Positions 16,905 through 24,735 of a stretch of DNA of 64,000 bases are shown here, piece after piece (the first letter of the stretch is position 1; the number at the start of each line of letters is the position of its first letter). The position numbers and the translations under genes are program-made. The notes below the pieces were generated by a model. It was not told the origin of the DNA. It searched no databases and worked only from the letters and a program-made list of their open reading frames with translations. Origin of the DNA: Bacteroidetes bacterium 47-18 (GTDB taxonomy: Bacteria > Bacteroidota > Bacteroidia > Chitinophagales > Chitinophagaceae); NCBI GenBank assembly GCA_001897155.1, contig MKSF01000014.1, positions 124,001 to 188,000 of the forward strand, given 5' to 3'.

Positions 16905-16912
16905 CAAAAGTA
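16905..16912 (-). promoter_or_regulatory. chaN-like gene promoter -7 element
   Basis: CAAAAGTA reads TACTTTTG on the minus strand, an exact TAnnTTTG match upstream of the start at 16878. No clear -33 element is seen. Confidence 0.4.
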
Positions 16913-17078
16913 ACGCCTCGCGGCGAGAGACTGTGAAAAATCAGATAATTTTTACAAAGTCCCCGGGGAATACCTAAAAAAAATCTAATTTAGTTACCTG
17001 TTTTGAACTTTAGATGCAAAGTTTTGTGTTACTTTGTATTTCAAAGTGAAATTATTATTAAGATAATATCAGTTGTAT

Positions 17079-19010
17079 ATGGATGAAATTGTAGCCGGCC
17101 CTTTGCTCAGCACGATCAATGAACCTGCCGACCTGAGAAAGTTAGACCCTGTGCAGTTGCAGCAGGTATGTAATGAGCTGCGCCAGTTTATTGTGGACTG
17201 TGTCAGCATCAACGGCGGGCACTTCGGCGCAAGCCTGGGTGTGGTGGAGCTTACGGTGGCGCTGCATTACGCTATGCATACGCCTTATGACCAGCTCGTA
17301 TGGGACGTGGGCCACCAGGCTTACGGTCACAAGATACTCACAGGCAGAAGGCAGGTATTCCATACCAACAGGAAATACGGCGGTATCAGCGGGTTCCCCA
17401 AGCGCGATGAAAGCGAATATGATACTTTCGGGGTAGGGCACTCATCCACTTCCATCTCTGCCGCCCTGGGCATGGCCATTGCCTCCAAGCTCAAAGGAGA
17501 AACGGACCGCCAGCATATCGCGGTGATAGGGGATGGCGCTATGACAGCGGGACTGCCGTTTGAAGCTATGAACCATGCCGGTGTGGCCAATGCCAATATA
17601 CTGGTGATCCTCAACGATAACAATATGAGCATCGACCCTAACGTGGGCGCGCTCAATCAATATCTTACCGATATCACTACTTCCACGGCCTATAATAAGC
17701 TGCGGGATGACGTATGGAACTTCATCGGTAAGCTGCCGTATGCCGATCTGCAGCAGAAATTCGCCTCCAAGTTCGAAGCGAGGCTGAAAAAGGCCATCAA
17801 TAAATCCAGCAATCTTTTTGAAGCGCTGGGATTCCGGTACTTCGGACCCGTAGACGGTCATAATGTGCTGAAGCTGGCGGAGACCATTAAGGACCTCCGT
17901 AATATTTCCGGCCCCAAGCTGCTGCACGTCAAAACGGTGAAAGGAAAAGGCTATAAGCTGGCGGAAGAGGACCAGACCCTCTGGCATGCGCCGGGCCTGT
18001 TCGACAAGGTCACAGGACAACTGAACAAAGTGTCTTTTGCCGTTCCCCAGCCTCCCAAATACCAGGATGTGTTCGGTCATACCATCATAGAGCTTGCGAA
18101 GGCGAATGATAAGATCATGGGCATCACTCCCGCTATGCCTTCGGGATCGTCTTTGAAATATATGATGCAGGAAATGCCGGACAGGGCGCTGGACGTAGGC
18201 ATAGCAGAGCAGCATGCGGTAACCGTAAGCGCTGGGCTGGCTACGCAGGGAATGAAGGTCTTCTGCAATATCTACAGCTCCTTTATGCAGCGCGCCTATG
18301 ATATGGTGATCCACGATGTGGCCATCCAGGGCCTGCCTGTGATATTCTGCCTGGACAGGGCAGGTATGGTAGGCGATGACGGGGCGACCCACCAGGGTGC
18401 TTATGATATTGCATATATGCGCTGCATACCTCATATGGTGATCAGCGCTCCTATGAATGAGCAGGAGCTGCGAAACCTGATGTACACGGCCCAGCTGGAT
18501 ACCAATACCAGTCCTTTCTGTATCCGTTACCCGAGAGGACAGGGTGTGATGCCGGAATGGCGGACGCCGTTCGAGGAGATCACTATAGGTACCGGTCGCC
18601 AGATCAGGAACGGGAAGGATATTGCCATACTGACCATCGGTCATCCGGGCAATTTTGCAGTGGAAGCCACGGCCCAGCTCGAAGCGCAGGGTATCAGTGT
18701 AGCGCATTATGATATGCGCTTTGCAAAGCCCATAGATGAAAATATATTGCATCATGTAGGCAAGACCTTCAGGAAAGTGATCACGGTAGAGGATGGTACC
18801 GTTGTCGGTGGTATGGGAAGCGCCGTGCTGGAATTCTTCAATGCGCATGGCTATAAGCCGGATGTAAAGATACTGGGCATTCCCGATGTGTTCATTGAGC
18901 ATGGCACGCAAAAGGAACAATACAGGGATTGCGGCTATGATAAGGACGCGATTGTGCAGGCGGCCAGGGCTATGATGACCATAGCTGAAGGAAGCCGCGT
19001 ATTCGCGTAG
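17079..19010 (+). CDS. dxs: 1-deoxy-D-xylulose-5-phosphate synthase
   Basis: Dxs condenses pyruvate and glyceraldehyde 3-phosphate, the entry step of the MEP pathway, using thiamine diphosphate. The 643-residue product shows INGGHFGASLGVVELTVALHY near residue 45, VWDVGHQAYGHKILTGRR, and the ThDP site GDGAMTAGLPFEAMN with NDNNMSID. The second-half motif DVGIAEQHAVT contains the catalytic Glu. The length is typical. A TTG two codons upstream is possible, but ATG 17079 is simpler. It is a single gene ending at a strong terminator. With ispD in the same window it indicates isoprenoid synthesis by the MEP route. Confidence 0.97.
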   Translation: MDEIVAGPLLSTINEPADLRKLDPVQLQQVCNELRQFIVDCVSINGGHFGASLGVVELTVALHYAMHTPYDQLVWDVGHQAYGHKILTGRRQVFHTNRKYGGISGFPKRDESEYDTFGVGHSSTSISAALGMAIASKLKGETDRQHIAVIGDGAMTAGLPFEAMNHAGVANANILVILNDNNMSIDPNVGALNQYLTDITTSTAYNKLRDDVWNFIGKLPYADLQQKFASKFEARLKKAINKSSNLFEALGFRYFGPVDGHNVLKLAETIKDLRNISGPKLLHVKTVKGKGYKLAEEDQTLWHAPGLFDKVTGQLNKVSFAVPQPPKYQDVFGHTIIELAKANDKIMGITPAMPSGSSLKYMMQEMPDRALDVGIAEQHAVTVSAGLATQGMKVFCNIYSSFMQRAYDMVIHDVAIQGLPVIFCLDRAGMVGDDGATHQGAYDIAYMRCIPHMVISAPMNEQELRNLMYTAQLDTNTSPFCIRYPRGQGVMPEWRTPFEEITIGTGRQIRNGKDIAILTIGHPGNFAVEATAQLEAQGISVAHYDMRFAKPIDENILHHVGKTFRKVITVEDGTVVGGMGSAVLEFFNAHGYKPDVKILGIPDVFIEHGTQKEQYRDCGYDKDAIVQAARAMMTIAEGSRVFA

Positions 19011-19033
19011 ATATGCAGGTAAAATAATTATAC

Positions 19034-19067
19034 CCAGAAAAGAGGCTTTTTAAAGCCTCTTTTCTGG
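19034..19067 (+). terminator. dxs intrinsic terminator
   Basis: Perfect 16-bp stem (19034-19049 with 19052-19067) whose outer part is AAAAGAGGC/GCCTCTTTT. The T-rich arm lies on the plus strand, 24 bases after the dxs stop. Confidence 0.85.
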
Positions 19068-19132
19068 TCTTATGAAGATTTTCGTGCTGCATTGAACCCG
19101 TCGTGTCATATGGACCCTATCATGTTATATTG

Positions 19133-19203
19133 AGCCTGTTGAAATGCGATTTATAATGGTTTTAGCAGGGCTTCGACGGGGCTCAGCCTGACAGTTGAGG
19201 GAT
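19133..19203 (-). repeat. single inverse copy of the 122-bp inverted-repeat unit
   Basis: Bases 19153-19203 are the reverse complement of the core unit seen at about 62577-62627 and later copies, with AGCAGGGCTTCGACGGGG and CTCAGCCTGACAGTTGAGGG in order. The upstream bases TGAGCCTGTTGAAATG are a diverged form of the second arm (TGAGCTTGTCGAAGGG). This is therefore a complete hairpin-forming unit outside the tandem array. Confidence 0.85.
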
Positions 19204-19440
19204 TTTGTTACAGGGAGCGTGTCAGGTCACATTGAGCTTGTCAGTGTCACATTGAACCTGTCGAAATGTGATATCCATATGGCTTAACAATCGCGGCAAC
19301 ATTCCGGCTGAGCTTTATAGGGCAGGATTGTTGACTTTTTACACAGCCACTTTTTTGATGTCCTGCTGGACGCTCACCCTGCTTTCCCGGCAGCTCCGGG
19401 GCGCGGGCTGCCGTTCCCGATATTGTTGTAACTTTACGCC

Positions 19441-20091
19441 ATGAAAAAAACCATATTGCTATTCGTTGCCATCCTGGCGGTTACCGGCACGCTGAAGGCG
19501 CAGCAGCAATTCGACCGGGAAGAGCTCCGCATTATACAGCATCCTTCCGAAAAGGGGTTGCTGAGAGTATTGCAGACCACAGTGAAGGAAGACAGCCTGA
19601 AGCTCAGGAGGATTGCCCAACTGCTGGATGTAAAGGAACCGAAGCTACAGGCATTGTTAGACCTGCTGCTGCATACGGTGCAGGACCCGGAAAATGAAGG
19701 CGTCGGTATAGCCGCGCCGCAGGTAGGCGTCAATAAGCAGTTGTTCCTGGTACAGCGGTTCGATAAGGAAGGCACACCTTTCGAAGCGATCCTGAACCCC
19801 ACCATATTATGGACTTCCAACCTCATACAGGCAGGACGGGAGGGATGCCTGTCCATCCCCGACACGATGGGCATAGTGAACCGCTTCTACAGTATCCGGG
19901 TACAATACCAGACACCCCGGGGCGAATGGAATACGGAGATACTGGAAGGCTTTACGGCCGTTATTTTCCAGCATGAATACGATCACCTTATGGGAAAGCT
20001 GTTCATAGACAGGCTGGCAGAACAGCAGCAGCAGGAATATATTACCCCGCAGCATAATTTTTATTACTTATCAGGCAAGAATACACGATAG
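19441..20091 (+). CDS. peptide deformylase homologue with signal peptide
   Basis: 216 residues with all three peptide deformylase metal/active-site motifs: GVGIAAPQ (87-94), EGCLS (134-138, metal ligand Cys136) and HEYDH (178-182). These features predict hydrolysis of N-formyl-Met peptides. Unusually, the N-terminus is a convincing Sec signal peptide (MKKTILLFVAILAVTGTLKA, cleavage before QQQ). About 40 extra residues (RVLQTTVKEDSLKLRRIAQLLDVKEP) lie between it and the catalytic domain. The normal enzyme is cytosolic, so this looks like an exported paralogue, and the genome should have another def. The HD-domain gene starts on the next base after its stop, so the two are cotranscribed. Confidence 0.88.
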   Translation: MKKTILLFVAILAVTGTLKAQQQFDREELRIIQHPSEKGLLRVLQTTVKEDSLKLRRIAQLLDVKEPKLQALLDLLLHTVQDPENEGVGIAAPQVGVNKQLFLVQRFDKEGTPFEAILNPTILWTSNLIQAGREGCLSIPDTMGIVNRFYSIRVQYQTPRGEWNTEILEGFTAVIFQHEYDHLMGKLFIDRLAEQQQQEYITPQHNFYYLSGKNTR

Positions 20092-21303
20092 ATGCAGAAG
20101 ATCATCAATGACCCGGTGTACGGTTTTATCCAGATCAAGGATAAAGAGATCCTGGACCTGATCAGTCACCCATGGGTCCAGAGGTTAAGACGGATCAAGC
20201 AGATGGGCATAGCGCATTATGTGTACCCGGGAGCGGTGCATACAAGGTTCCATCATTCCCTGGGCGCTACGCACCTGATGCGTACGGCTATTGACAATCT
20301 TCATCTGAAGGGCATAGCTATCAGCCCGGAAGAAGCGCTGGGCGTGCAGCAGGCCATACTGCTCCATGATGTGGGACATGGTCCTTTCTCTCACGCCCTG
20401 GAGCATACCATCGTTTCCGGCATATCCCACGAAGATATCTCGCGCATATTAATGCAGCGCATCAATGCCGATACAGGAGGCAGCCTGGAAACCGCCATCG
20501 CTATCTTTGAGCAGAGCTATTCCAAGCGATTCCTGCATCAGCTGGTGTCCAGCCAGCTGGATATGGACCGGATGGATTACCTGAACAGGGACAGCTTCTA
20601 TACCGGGGTGTCCGAAGGAGTGATAGGCTACGACAGGATACTGCAAATGCTGACGGTGGTGGATGACCATCTCAGCGTGGAAGCCAAGGGCATCCATTCG
20701 GTGGAGAAATTCATCATTGCGCGGAGGATGATGTACTGGCAGGTGTACCTGCATAAAACGGTATTGGGGGTAGAGCAACTGATCGTCAATATATTGAGCA
20801 GAGCTAAGGAGCTGGCTTTAAAAGGCGCGGAGCTGTTTGCATCGCCTGCCTTCCGGTTTTTCCTGTATGAGCAGGTGCATAAGGCTGACTTTGAAAATGA
20901 CGAAGCTATTATCCGTAAATTCTGTACCCTTGACGATTCTGATATCTCCTGTTCCGTGAAGGTCTGGGCGGATCATCCCGATAAGGTATTGTCCCTGCTT
21001 TGCAACATGATCCTGAACAGGAAGCTGTACAAGGTTATGATGAGCAGTGATAGGCTGGACGGGCAGTTTGAGGAAATGGAGAAGACATATGCCTATCCTG
21101 CAGGTATCGGAGAGGAAGAGAAGCATTATTTCCTCTTCAGGGGCAGCACCACCAATAAGACCTATAATCAATATGACGACCTGATCACCATTAAAATGAA
21201 AGACGGCTCCCTTAAGAATATTACGGAGGTGGACAATGCGCTGATCAATCCTTATGTCACGCTGCCTGTCAAGAAATATTATATTATCAGGGCGGTGCTG
21301 TGA
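20092..21303 (+). CDS. HD-domain phosphohydrolase (dGTPase/SAMHD1-like)
   Basis: A 403-residue cytosolic protein of the HD superfamily. Its metal motif is laid out as HTRFHHSLG (50-58), [15 protein letters not shown] (91-105, HD pair at 92-93) and [10 protein letters not shown] further on, the H...HD...D pattern of dNTP triphosphohydrolases and SAMHD1 relatives. The opening [33 protein letters not shown] is characteristic of this subgroup. The substrate is probably a nucleotide; which one cannot be seen. It begins on the base after the exported deformylase stop, so translation may be coupled, although an obvious functional link is missing. Confidence 0.9.
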   Translation: MQKIINDPVYGFIQIKDKEILDLISHPWVQRLRRIKQMGIAHYVYPGAVHTRFHHSLGATHLMRTAIDNLHLKGIAISPEEALGVQQAILLHDVGHGPFSHALEHTIVSGISHEDISRILMQRINADTGGSLETAIAIFEQSYSKRFLHQLVSSQLDMDRMDYLNRDSFYTGVSEGVIGYDRILQMLTVVDDHLSVEAKGIHSVEKFIIARRMMYWQVYLHKTVLGVEQLIVNILSRAKELALKGAELFASPAFRFFLYEQVHKADFENDEAIIRKFCTLDDSDISCSVKVWADHPDKVLSLLCNMILNRKLYKVMMSSDRLDGQFEEMEKTYAYPAGIGEEEKHYFLFRGSTTNKTYNQYDDLITIKMKDGSLKNITEVDNALINPYVTLPVKKYYIIRAVL

Positions 21304-21371
21304 TCACGGATCATGGTGTAGCATATTACAGGAAAAATGCGTATTTTTGTAATAGAAAAACAGTGAAAATT

Positions 21372-22322
21372 ATGTCCGATACAGCGATCCTGGAGCAGCA
21401 ATTCCAGCAGAAAATAGATGATGAACTGAGAATAGAGCCTAAAGACTGGATGCCGGAAACATACAGGCAGACCCTTATACGCCAGATATCCCAGCACGCG
21501 CACAGTGAAGTGGTGGGTATGCTGCCGGAAGGGAACTGGATAACGCGGGCCCCTTCATTGAGGCGGAAAGCGGTATTGCTGGCAAAGGTCCAGGACGAAG
21601 CGGGACACGGGCTGTACCTGTACAGCGCTGCTGAAACGCTGGGTGTCACCAGGGACCAGATGGTAGAAAAGCTGCATGACGGCACTGCCAAATACTCTTC
21701 CATATTCAATTATCCTACCCTTACGTGGGCGGATATGGGCGCCATCGGCTGGCTGGTGGACGGCGCTGCGATTATGAACCAGGTGCCTTTGTGCCGCTGC
21801 TCGTACGGGCCGTACAGCAGGGCGATGATCCGGGTATGCAAGGAAGAAAGCTTTCACCAGCGCCAGGGATTTGAGATCATGCTGACCTTGTCCAACGGCA
21901 CGCCGGCACAGCGTAAAATGGCACAGGATGCGCTGAACCGCTTCTGGTGGCCTGCGCTGATGATGTTTGGTCCCAATGATGCCGAGAGCCCGCATTCTCA
22001 GCAATCCATGAAATGGAAGATAAAACGCTTCTCCAATGATGAGCTTCGCCAGAAATTCGTTGACGTAACGGTGGAGCAGGCCAAGATATTGGGCCTTACC
22101 GTCCCGGATCCTGATCTGAAATGGAATGAAGAGAGAGGACATTATGATTTCGGGGAGATCAACTGGGATGAGTTCTGGAATGTGGTGAAAGGTAACGGCC
22201 CCTGTAACAGGGAACGCCTGGAGACCCGCCGGAACGCCTGGGAAAATGGCGAATGGGTACGGCAGGCGGCCACTGCATATGCGGCCAAGCAGGCTGCGGC
22301 AAAAGAGCAGAAAGTAGCATAA
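21372..22322 (+). CDS. paaA: 1,2-phenylacetyl-CoA epoxidase catalytic subunit PaaA
   Basis: A 316-residue di-iron oxygenase subunit. PaaA with PaaC, B, D and the reductase PaaE forms the epoxide of phenylacetyl-CoA in aerobic phenylacetate breakdown. Di-iron ligands are visible as HSEVVG (Glu46), DEAGHG (Glu76, His79) and KEESFHQ (Glu159, His162). The ends [21 protein letters not shown] and [20 protein letters not shown] fit the family. ATG 21372 is preferred over GTG 21300, which lies in the intergenic region. No paaB, C or D follows; the next genes are an intergenic repeat and a GTPase. A PaaE-like reductase is encoded 20 kb away at 42.4-43.5 kb. Confidence 0.93.
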   Translation: MSDTAILEQQFQQKIDDELRIEPKDWMPETYRQTLIRQISQHAHSEVVGMLPEGNWITRAPSLRRKAVLLAKVQDEAGHGLYLYSAAETLGVTRDQMVEKLHDGTAKYSSIFNYPTLTWADMGAIGWLVDGAAIMNQVPLCRCSYGPYSRAMIRVCKEESFHQRQGFEIMLTLSNGTPAQRKMAQDALNRFWWPALMMFGPNDAESPHSQQSMKWKIKRFSNDELRQKFVDVTVEQAKILGLTVPDPDLKWNEERGHYDFGEINWDEFWNVVKGNGPCNRERLETRRNAWENGEWVRQAATAYAAKQAAAKEQKVA

Positions 22323-22344
22323 GCTTCATCATATAGTTTGCATA

Positions 22345-22377
22345 AGGAGAGCATATACAGCAATGGTATGCTCTCTT
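22345..22377 (+). terminator. paaA intrinsic terminator
   Basis: An 11-bp stem (22345-22355 with 22367-22377, one G-U), core GAGAGCATA/TATGCTCTC, followed by a T run, 22 bases after the paaA stop. Confidence 0.8.
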
Positions 22378-22540
22378 TTTATTTGCCCGGAAAGGCTTTG
22401 TATAGAATGAAGGGACGATCGTGCTTACAGGAAACTACCCAACAACGGAGAGAAAAGTTTTGCTGGTTATGAGAGCGTTGGTGATGCACACCAGTAACGG
22501 AGCGGGCATCACAAGGGAGTGCAAGGTGTCCTGTATTATA

Positions 22541-22612
22541 GTCATTCCGGACAGATGTGAGGAATCTCTTGTATCATATTATCGCTTTGTTGCTTATATA
22601 GATGGTCGGCCA
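22541..22612 (+). repeat. dispersed intergenic repeat, family 2, copy A
   Basis: Starts GTCATTCCGGACAGATGTGA, then GGAATCTCTTGTATC and ATCGCTTTGTTGCTTATATAG. It aligns by eye with copies at 26557 and 59930, which share CATTCCG-AC-GATGTGAG, -ATCTCTTA- and the CTTTGTTTCCTATATA block in the same order. Confidence 0.75.
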
Positions 22613-22644
22613 GGATGTTATAAGTTGTACACCGGGCAGCATAG

Positions 22645-22676
22645 TTGGACTTATGCCGTAAAAAGTGCTAATTTTA
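22645..22676 (+). promoter_or_regulatory. promoter of the MeaB-type gene
   Basis: TTG at 22645-22647 and TAATTTTA at 22669-22676, 21 bases apart. This is close to the Bacteroidota -33/-7 layout (last base A instead of G). The GTG at 22665 lies inside this promoter, which favours the TTG start at 22701. Confidence 0.4.
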
Positions 22677-22700
22677 AGCCTTATTCAAGGTAGAGCGATT

Positions 22701-23678
22701 TTGAAAAGGAAAACAGATATATCATGGCTGGCAGCAGGCATCAGGGCAGGTGATATGGCTGCCCTGAGCAGGGCTATCACGCTGATGGAATCCGGCAAGC
22801 AGCAGCACCGGGAAGCGGCGGCACAACTGATGGAAGCAGTGCTGCGTGATACCGGCAGGGCCAGGAGGATCGGCATAACAGGTGTGCCGGGTGTCGGCAA
22901 AAGCACCTTTATAGAAGCTTTCGGCATGCATCTCATCCGGCAGGGACTGAAGGTGGCCGTGCTGGCCATAGACCCTTCCAGCTCGGTCAGCAGGGGCAGC
23001 ATCCTGGGAGATAAGACGCGGATGGAGCAGTTGTCGGTACACCCCGATGCCTTTATCCGCCCTTCTGCGTCGTCCGGCAGCCTGGGCGGCATTACCTATA
23101 AGACCAGGGAAGCCATGCTCTTATGCGAGGCGGCAGGTTATGATGTGGTTATCATTGAGACCGTAGGAGTAGGGCAGAGCGAAACGGAAGTCACGCAGAT
23201 CACGGATTTCTTTTTACTGCTGATGCTGGCCGGCGCGGGAGATGAGCTGCAGGGTATCAAAAGAGGGATCATGGAAATGGCCGATGGTATGGTGATCACC
23301 AAAGCGGACGGTGAAAATATGACTAAGGCTAAAAGTGCCCGGTCCGAATACGCGCGTGCGCTGCACTTTTTCCCGCCGGCGCCTTCCGGGTGGATACCCC
23401 AGGTAAAGCTTACCTCTGCTTATGAAGCCACAGGGATAGAAGAGGTATGGGATATGATACAGCAATATTATCTGCAGGTGGAAACGAACGGTTTCCTGCA
23501 GCATAAAAGGCAGGAGCAGAACAGGTATGCTTTCCACAGGCTTTTCGATGAGCAGTTGCGACGTATGTTCATGGACAATCCTGTGGTCAGGGAGGGTATG
23601 GAGAAGATAGAAAAAGAAGTGGAGGCAGGTACGATAAGCCCGTATACTGCCGTTATGCAGCTGGTCAATATGATATAA
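22701..23678 (+). CDS. MeaB/ArgK-type GTPase of methylmalonyl-CoA mutase
   Basis: G3E-family P-loop GTPase of 325 residues from TTG 22701. Motifs are GVPGVGKST (61-69), AIDPSSSVSRGSILGDKTRM, ETVGVGQSETEV and VITKADGEN. MeaB chaperones load and protect the cobalamin cofactor of methylmalonyl-CoA mutase. The mutase genes are not in this window. A GTG at 22665 would add 12 residues but lies inside the likely promoter, and the 325-residue form matches the usual family length of about 330. The alpha/beta hydrolase gene begins one base after its stop, so the two form an operon. Confidence 0.93.
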   Translation: MKRKTDISWLAAGIRAGDMAALSRAITLMESGKQQHREAAAQLMEAVLRDTGRARRIGITGVPGVGKSTFIEAFGMHLIRQGLKVAVLAIDPSSSVSRGSILGDKTRMEQLSVHPDAFIRPSASSGSLGGITYKTREAMLLCEAAGYDVVIIETVGVGQSETEVTQITDFFLLLMLAGAGDELQGIKRGIMEMADGMVITKADGENMTKAKSARSEYARALHFFPPAPSGWIPQVKLTSAYEATGIEEVWDMIQQYYLQVETNGFLQHKRQEQNRYAFHRLFDEQLRRMFMDNPVVREGMEKIEKEVEAGTISPYTAVMQLVNMI

Positions 23679-23679
23679 A

Positions 23680-24636
23680 ATGAAACGACTCCTAAAGGCT
23701 GTCCTGCGTATCGGGCTGCTGTTCTTTATACTAGTGAACATTTTCGTCATCATGCACGCCTATAAGTTCACGCATTTTGTCACAGGCCATTCCAGGCTGA
23801 TCCGGTCCACTACCCAGCTCAGCCGGCCTGAAAAGATCAGGTCCCTTATCTTCGGGGTGGACCTGCCCCGGCCGGTCCAGCGACAGGTGCCGGCATACAG
23901 CTACCGCCAGGTACGGATTGCCAGCAATGCCACGCTGGATGCCTGGTTGACGGATGTCCCGGATGCCCGCGGTACCATCCTGCTGTGCCATGGCTACGGG
24001 GGTGAAAAGAGCAGCCTGAACAACTATGCGCAGCAATTCCAGAAAATGGGTTATAATACCCTGCAGCTCGACTTTATGGGCGCGGGGGCTTCTTCCGACA
24101 ATATCGTGACCATCGGGTATAAGGAGGCGGAGAATGTAAAGGATGCTTTTACTTACCTGCAGTCCAAAGACTATTCCAACATCACGGGATATGGGGTTTC
24201 TATGGGCGGCGTGGCCCTGCTCAAGGCATACAGTGATCACAGGCTGCCTTTTAAAGGCTTTATTATAGAATGCCCGTTCGGCAGTATGCTGGGTACGGTA
24301 AAGGCCCGTTTTGACATCATCGGCGCCCCGGCCTTTCCTATGGCGCATTTGCTGACTTTCTGGGGCGGTACCATCAACGGCTTCAATGCCTTCAGTCATA
24401 ACTCCGTTGATTATGCCCGGAATGTGGACATCCCCGTGATGCTGCTGTCCGGGGCTAAGGATGAATATGTGACCCTGCAGGAGATAGATGATATTTACAA
24501 TAACCTGGCGGGCAGGAAAATGAAATATATCCTCCCGGAGGCGAAGCATGAGAACTATATCAGCCGGTTCGGTCCCGAATGGCTGCGGGAGGTCAGCCCC
24601 TTCCTGAAAGGGCTTTCTGTTGGGGCACAGCCCTGA
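23680..24636 (+). CDS. membrane-anchored alpha/beta hydrolase
   Basis: A 318-residue protein with one N-terminal membrane helix (VLRIGLLFFILVNIFVIMHAY) and a serine hydrolase domain outside it. It has an oxyanion-type GTILLCHGYGGEKSS segment, nucleophile elbow GYGVSMGG (Ser174), probable Asp in LLSGAKDEYV and His in EAKHENY. It resembles the YqkD/BAAT-like group of hydrolases attached to the cell membrane; the substrate is unknown. It starts one base after the MeaB-type GTPase stop, so it is cotranscribed. Confidence 0.88.
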   Translation: MKRLLKAVLRIGLLFFILVNIFVIMHAYKFTHFVTGHSRLIRSTTQLSRPEKIRSLIFGVDLPRPVQRQVPAYSYRQVRIASNATLDAWLTDVPDARGTILLCHGYGGEKSSLNNYAQQFQKMGYNTLQLDFMGAGASSDNIVTIGYKEAENVKDAFTYLQSKDYSNITGYGVSMGGVALLKAYSDHRLPFKGFIIECPFGSMLGTVKARFDIIGAPAFPMAHLLTFWGGTINGFNAFSHNSVDYARNVDIPVMLLSGAKDEYVTLQEIDDIYNNLAGRKMKYILPEAKHENYISRFGPEWLREVSPFLKGLSVGAQP

Positions 24637-24695
24637 TGCTGTTCGCCGGAACTGCCGTTAGCAACGGTATAGCTTTACAGTCCGCAGTAATACCC

Positions 24696-24703
24696 TAATT
24701 TTG
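24696..24703 (+). promoter_or_regulatory. pseudouridine synthase gene promoter -7 element
   Basis: TAATTTTG fits TAnnTTTG and lies 32 bases before ATG 24736. The alternative GTG at 24706 is only 2 bases beyond it, so that longer reading is unlikely. Confidence 0.4.
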
Positions 24704-24735
24704 CAGTGCCGGGATCGTTTCCCGGTCTTCATACG

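Larger units (their letters stand above)
19011..19440. other. non-coding interval with terminator, inverted copy of the 122-bp repeat and fragments
   Basis: After the dxs terminator this stretch holds no credible gene. Bases 19133-19203 are an inverse-orientation copy of the unit tandemly repeated at 62.5-64 kb. Shorter TTGAACCTGTCGAAATG-like arm fragments occur at about 19093, 19245 and 19250-19272. The remainder leads to a promoter-like TAACTTTA at 19429-19436, 4 bases before the deformylase start. Confidence 0.7.
22323..22700. other. non-coding interval after paaA
   Basis: 378 bases with no credible gene. It contains the paaA terminator (22345-22377), about 160 bases in which I see nothing, one copy of the dispersed CATTCCGGACGGATGTGAGG repeat (22541-22612), and the promoter of the MeaB-type gene (22645-22676). 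A 90-codon open frame across the repeat is not a gene. Confidence 0.6.

Noticed and set aside
17442-18920. 492-codon frame antisense to dxs
   Set aside because: Lies wholly opposite a secure dxs gene; its composition (runs of His, Gln and Arg) is that of a complement of a coding strand, with no recognisable domain.
22421-22693. 90-codon open frame upstream of the MeaB-type gene
   Set aside because: Covers repeat copy A and the promoter of the next gene; composition is not protein-like.
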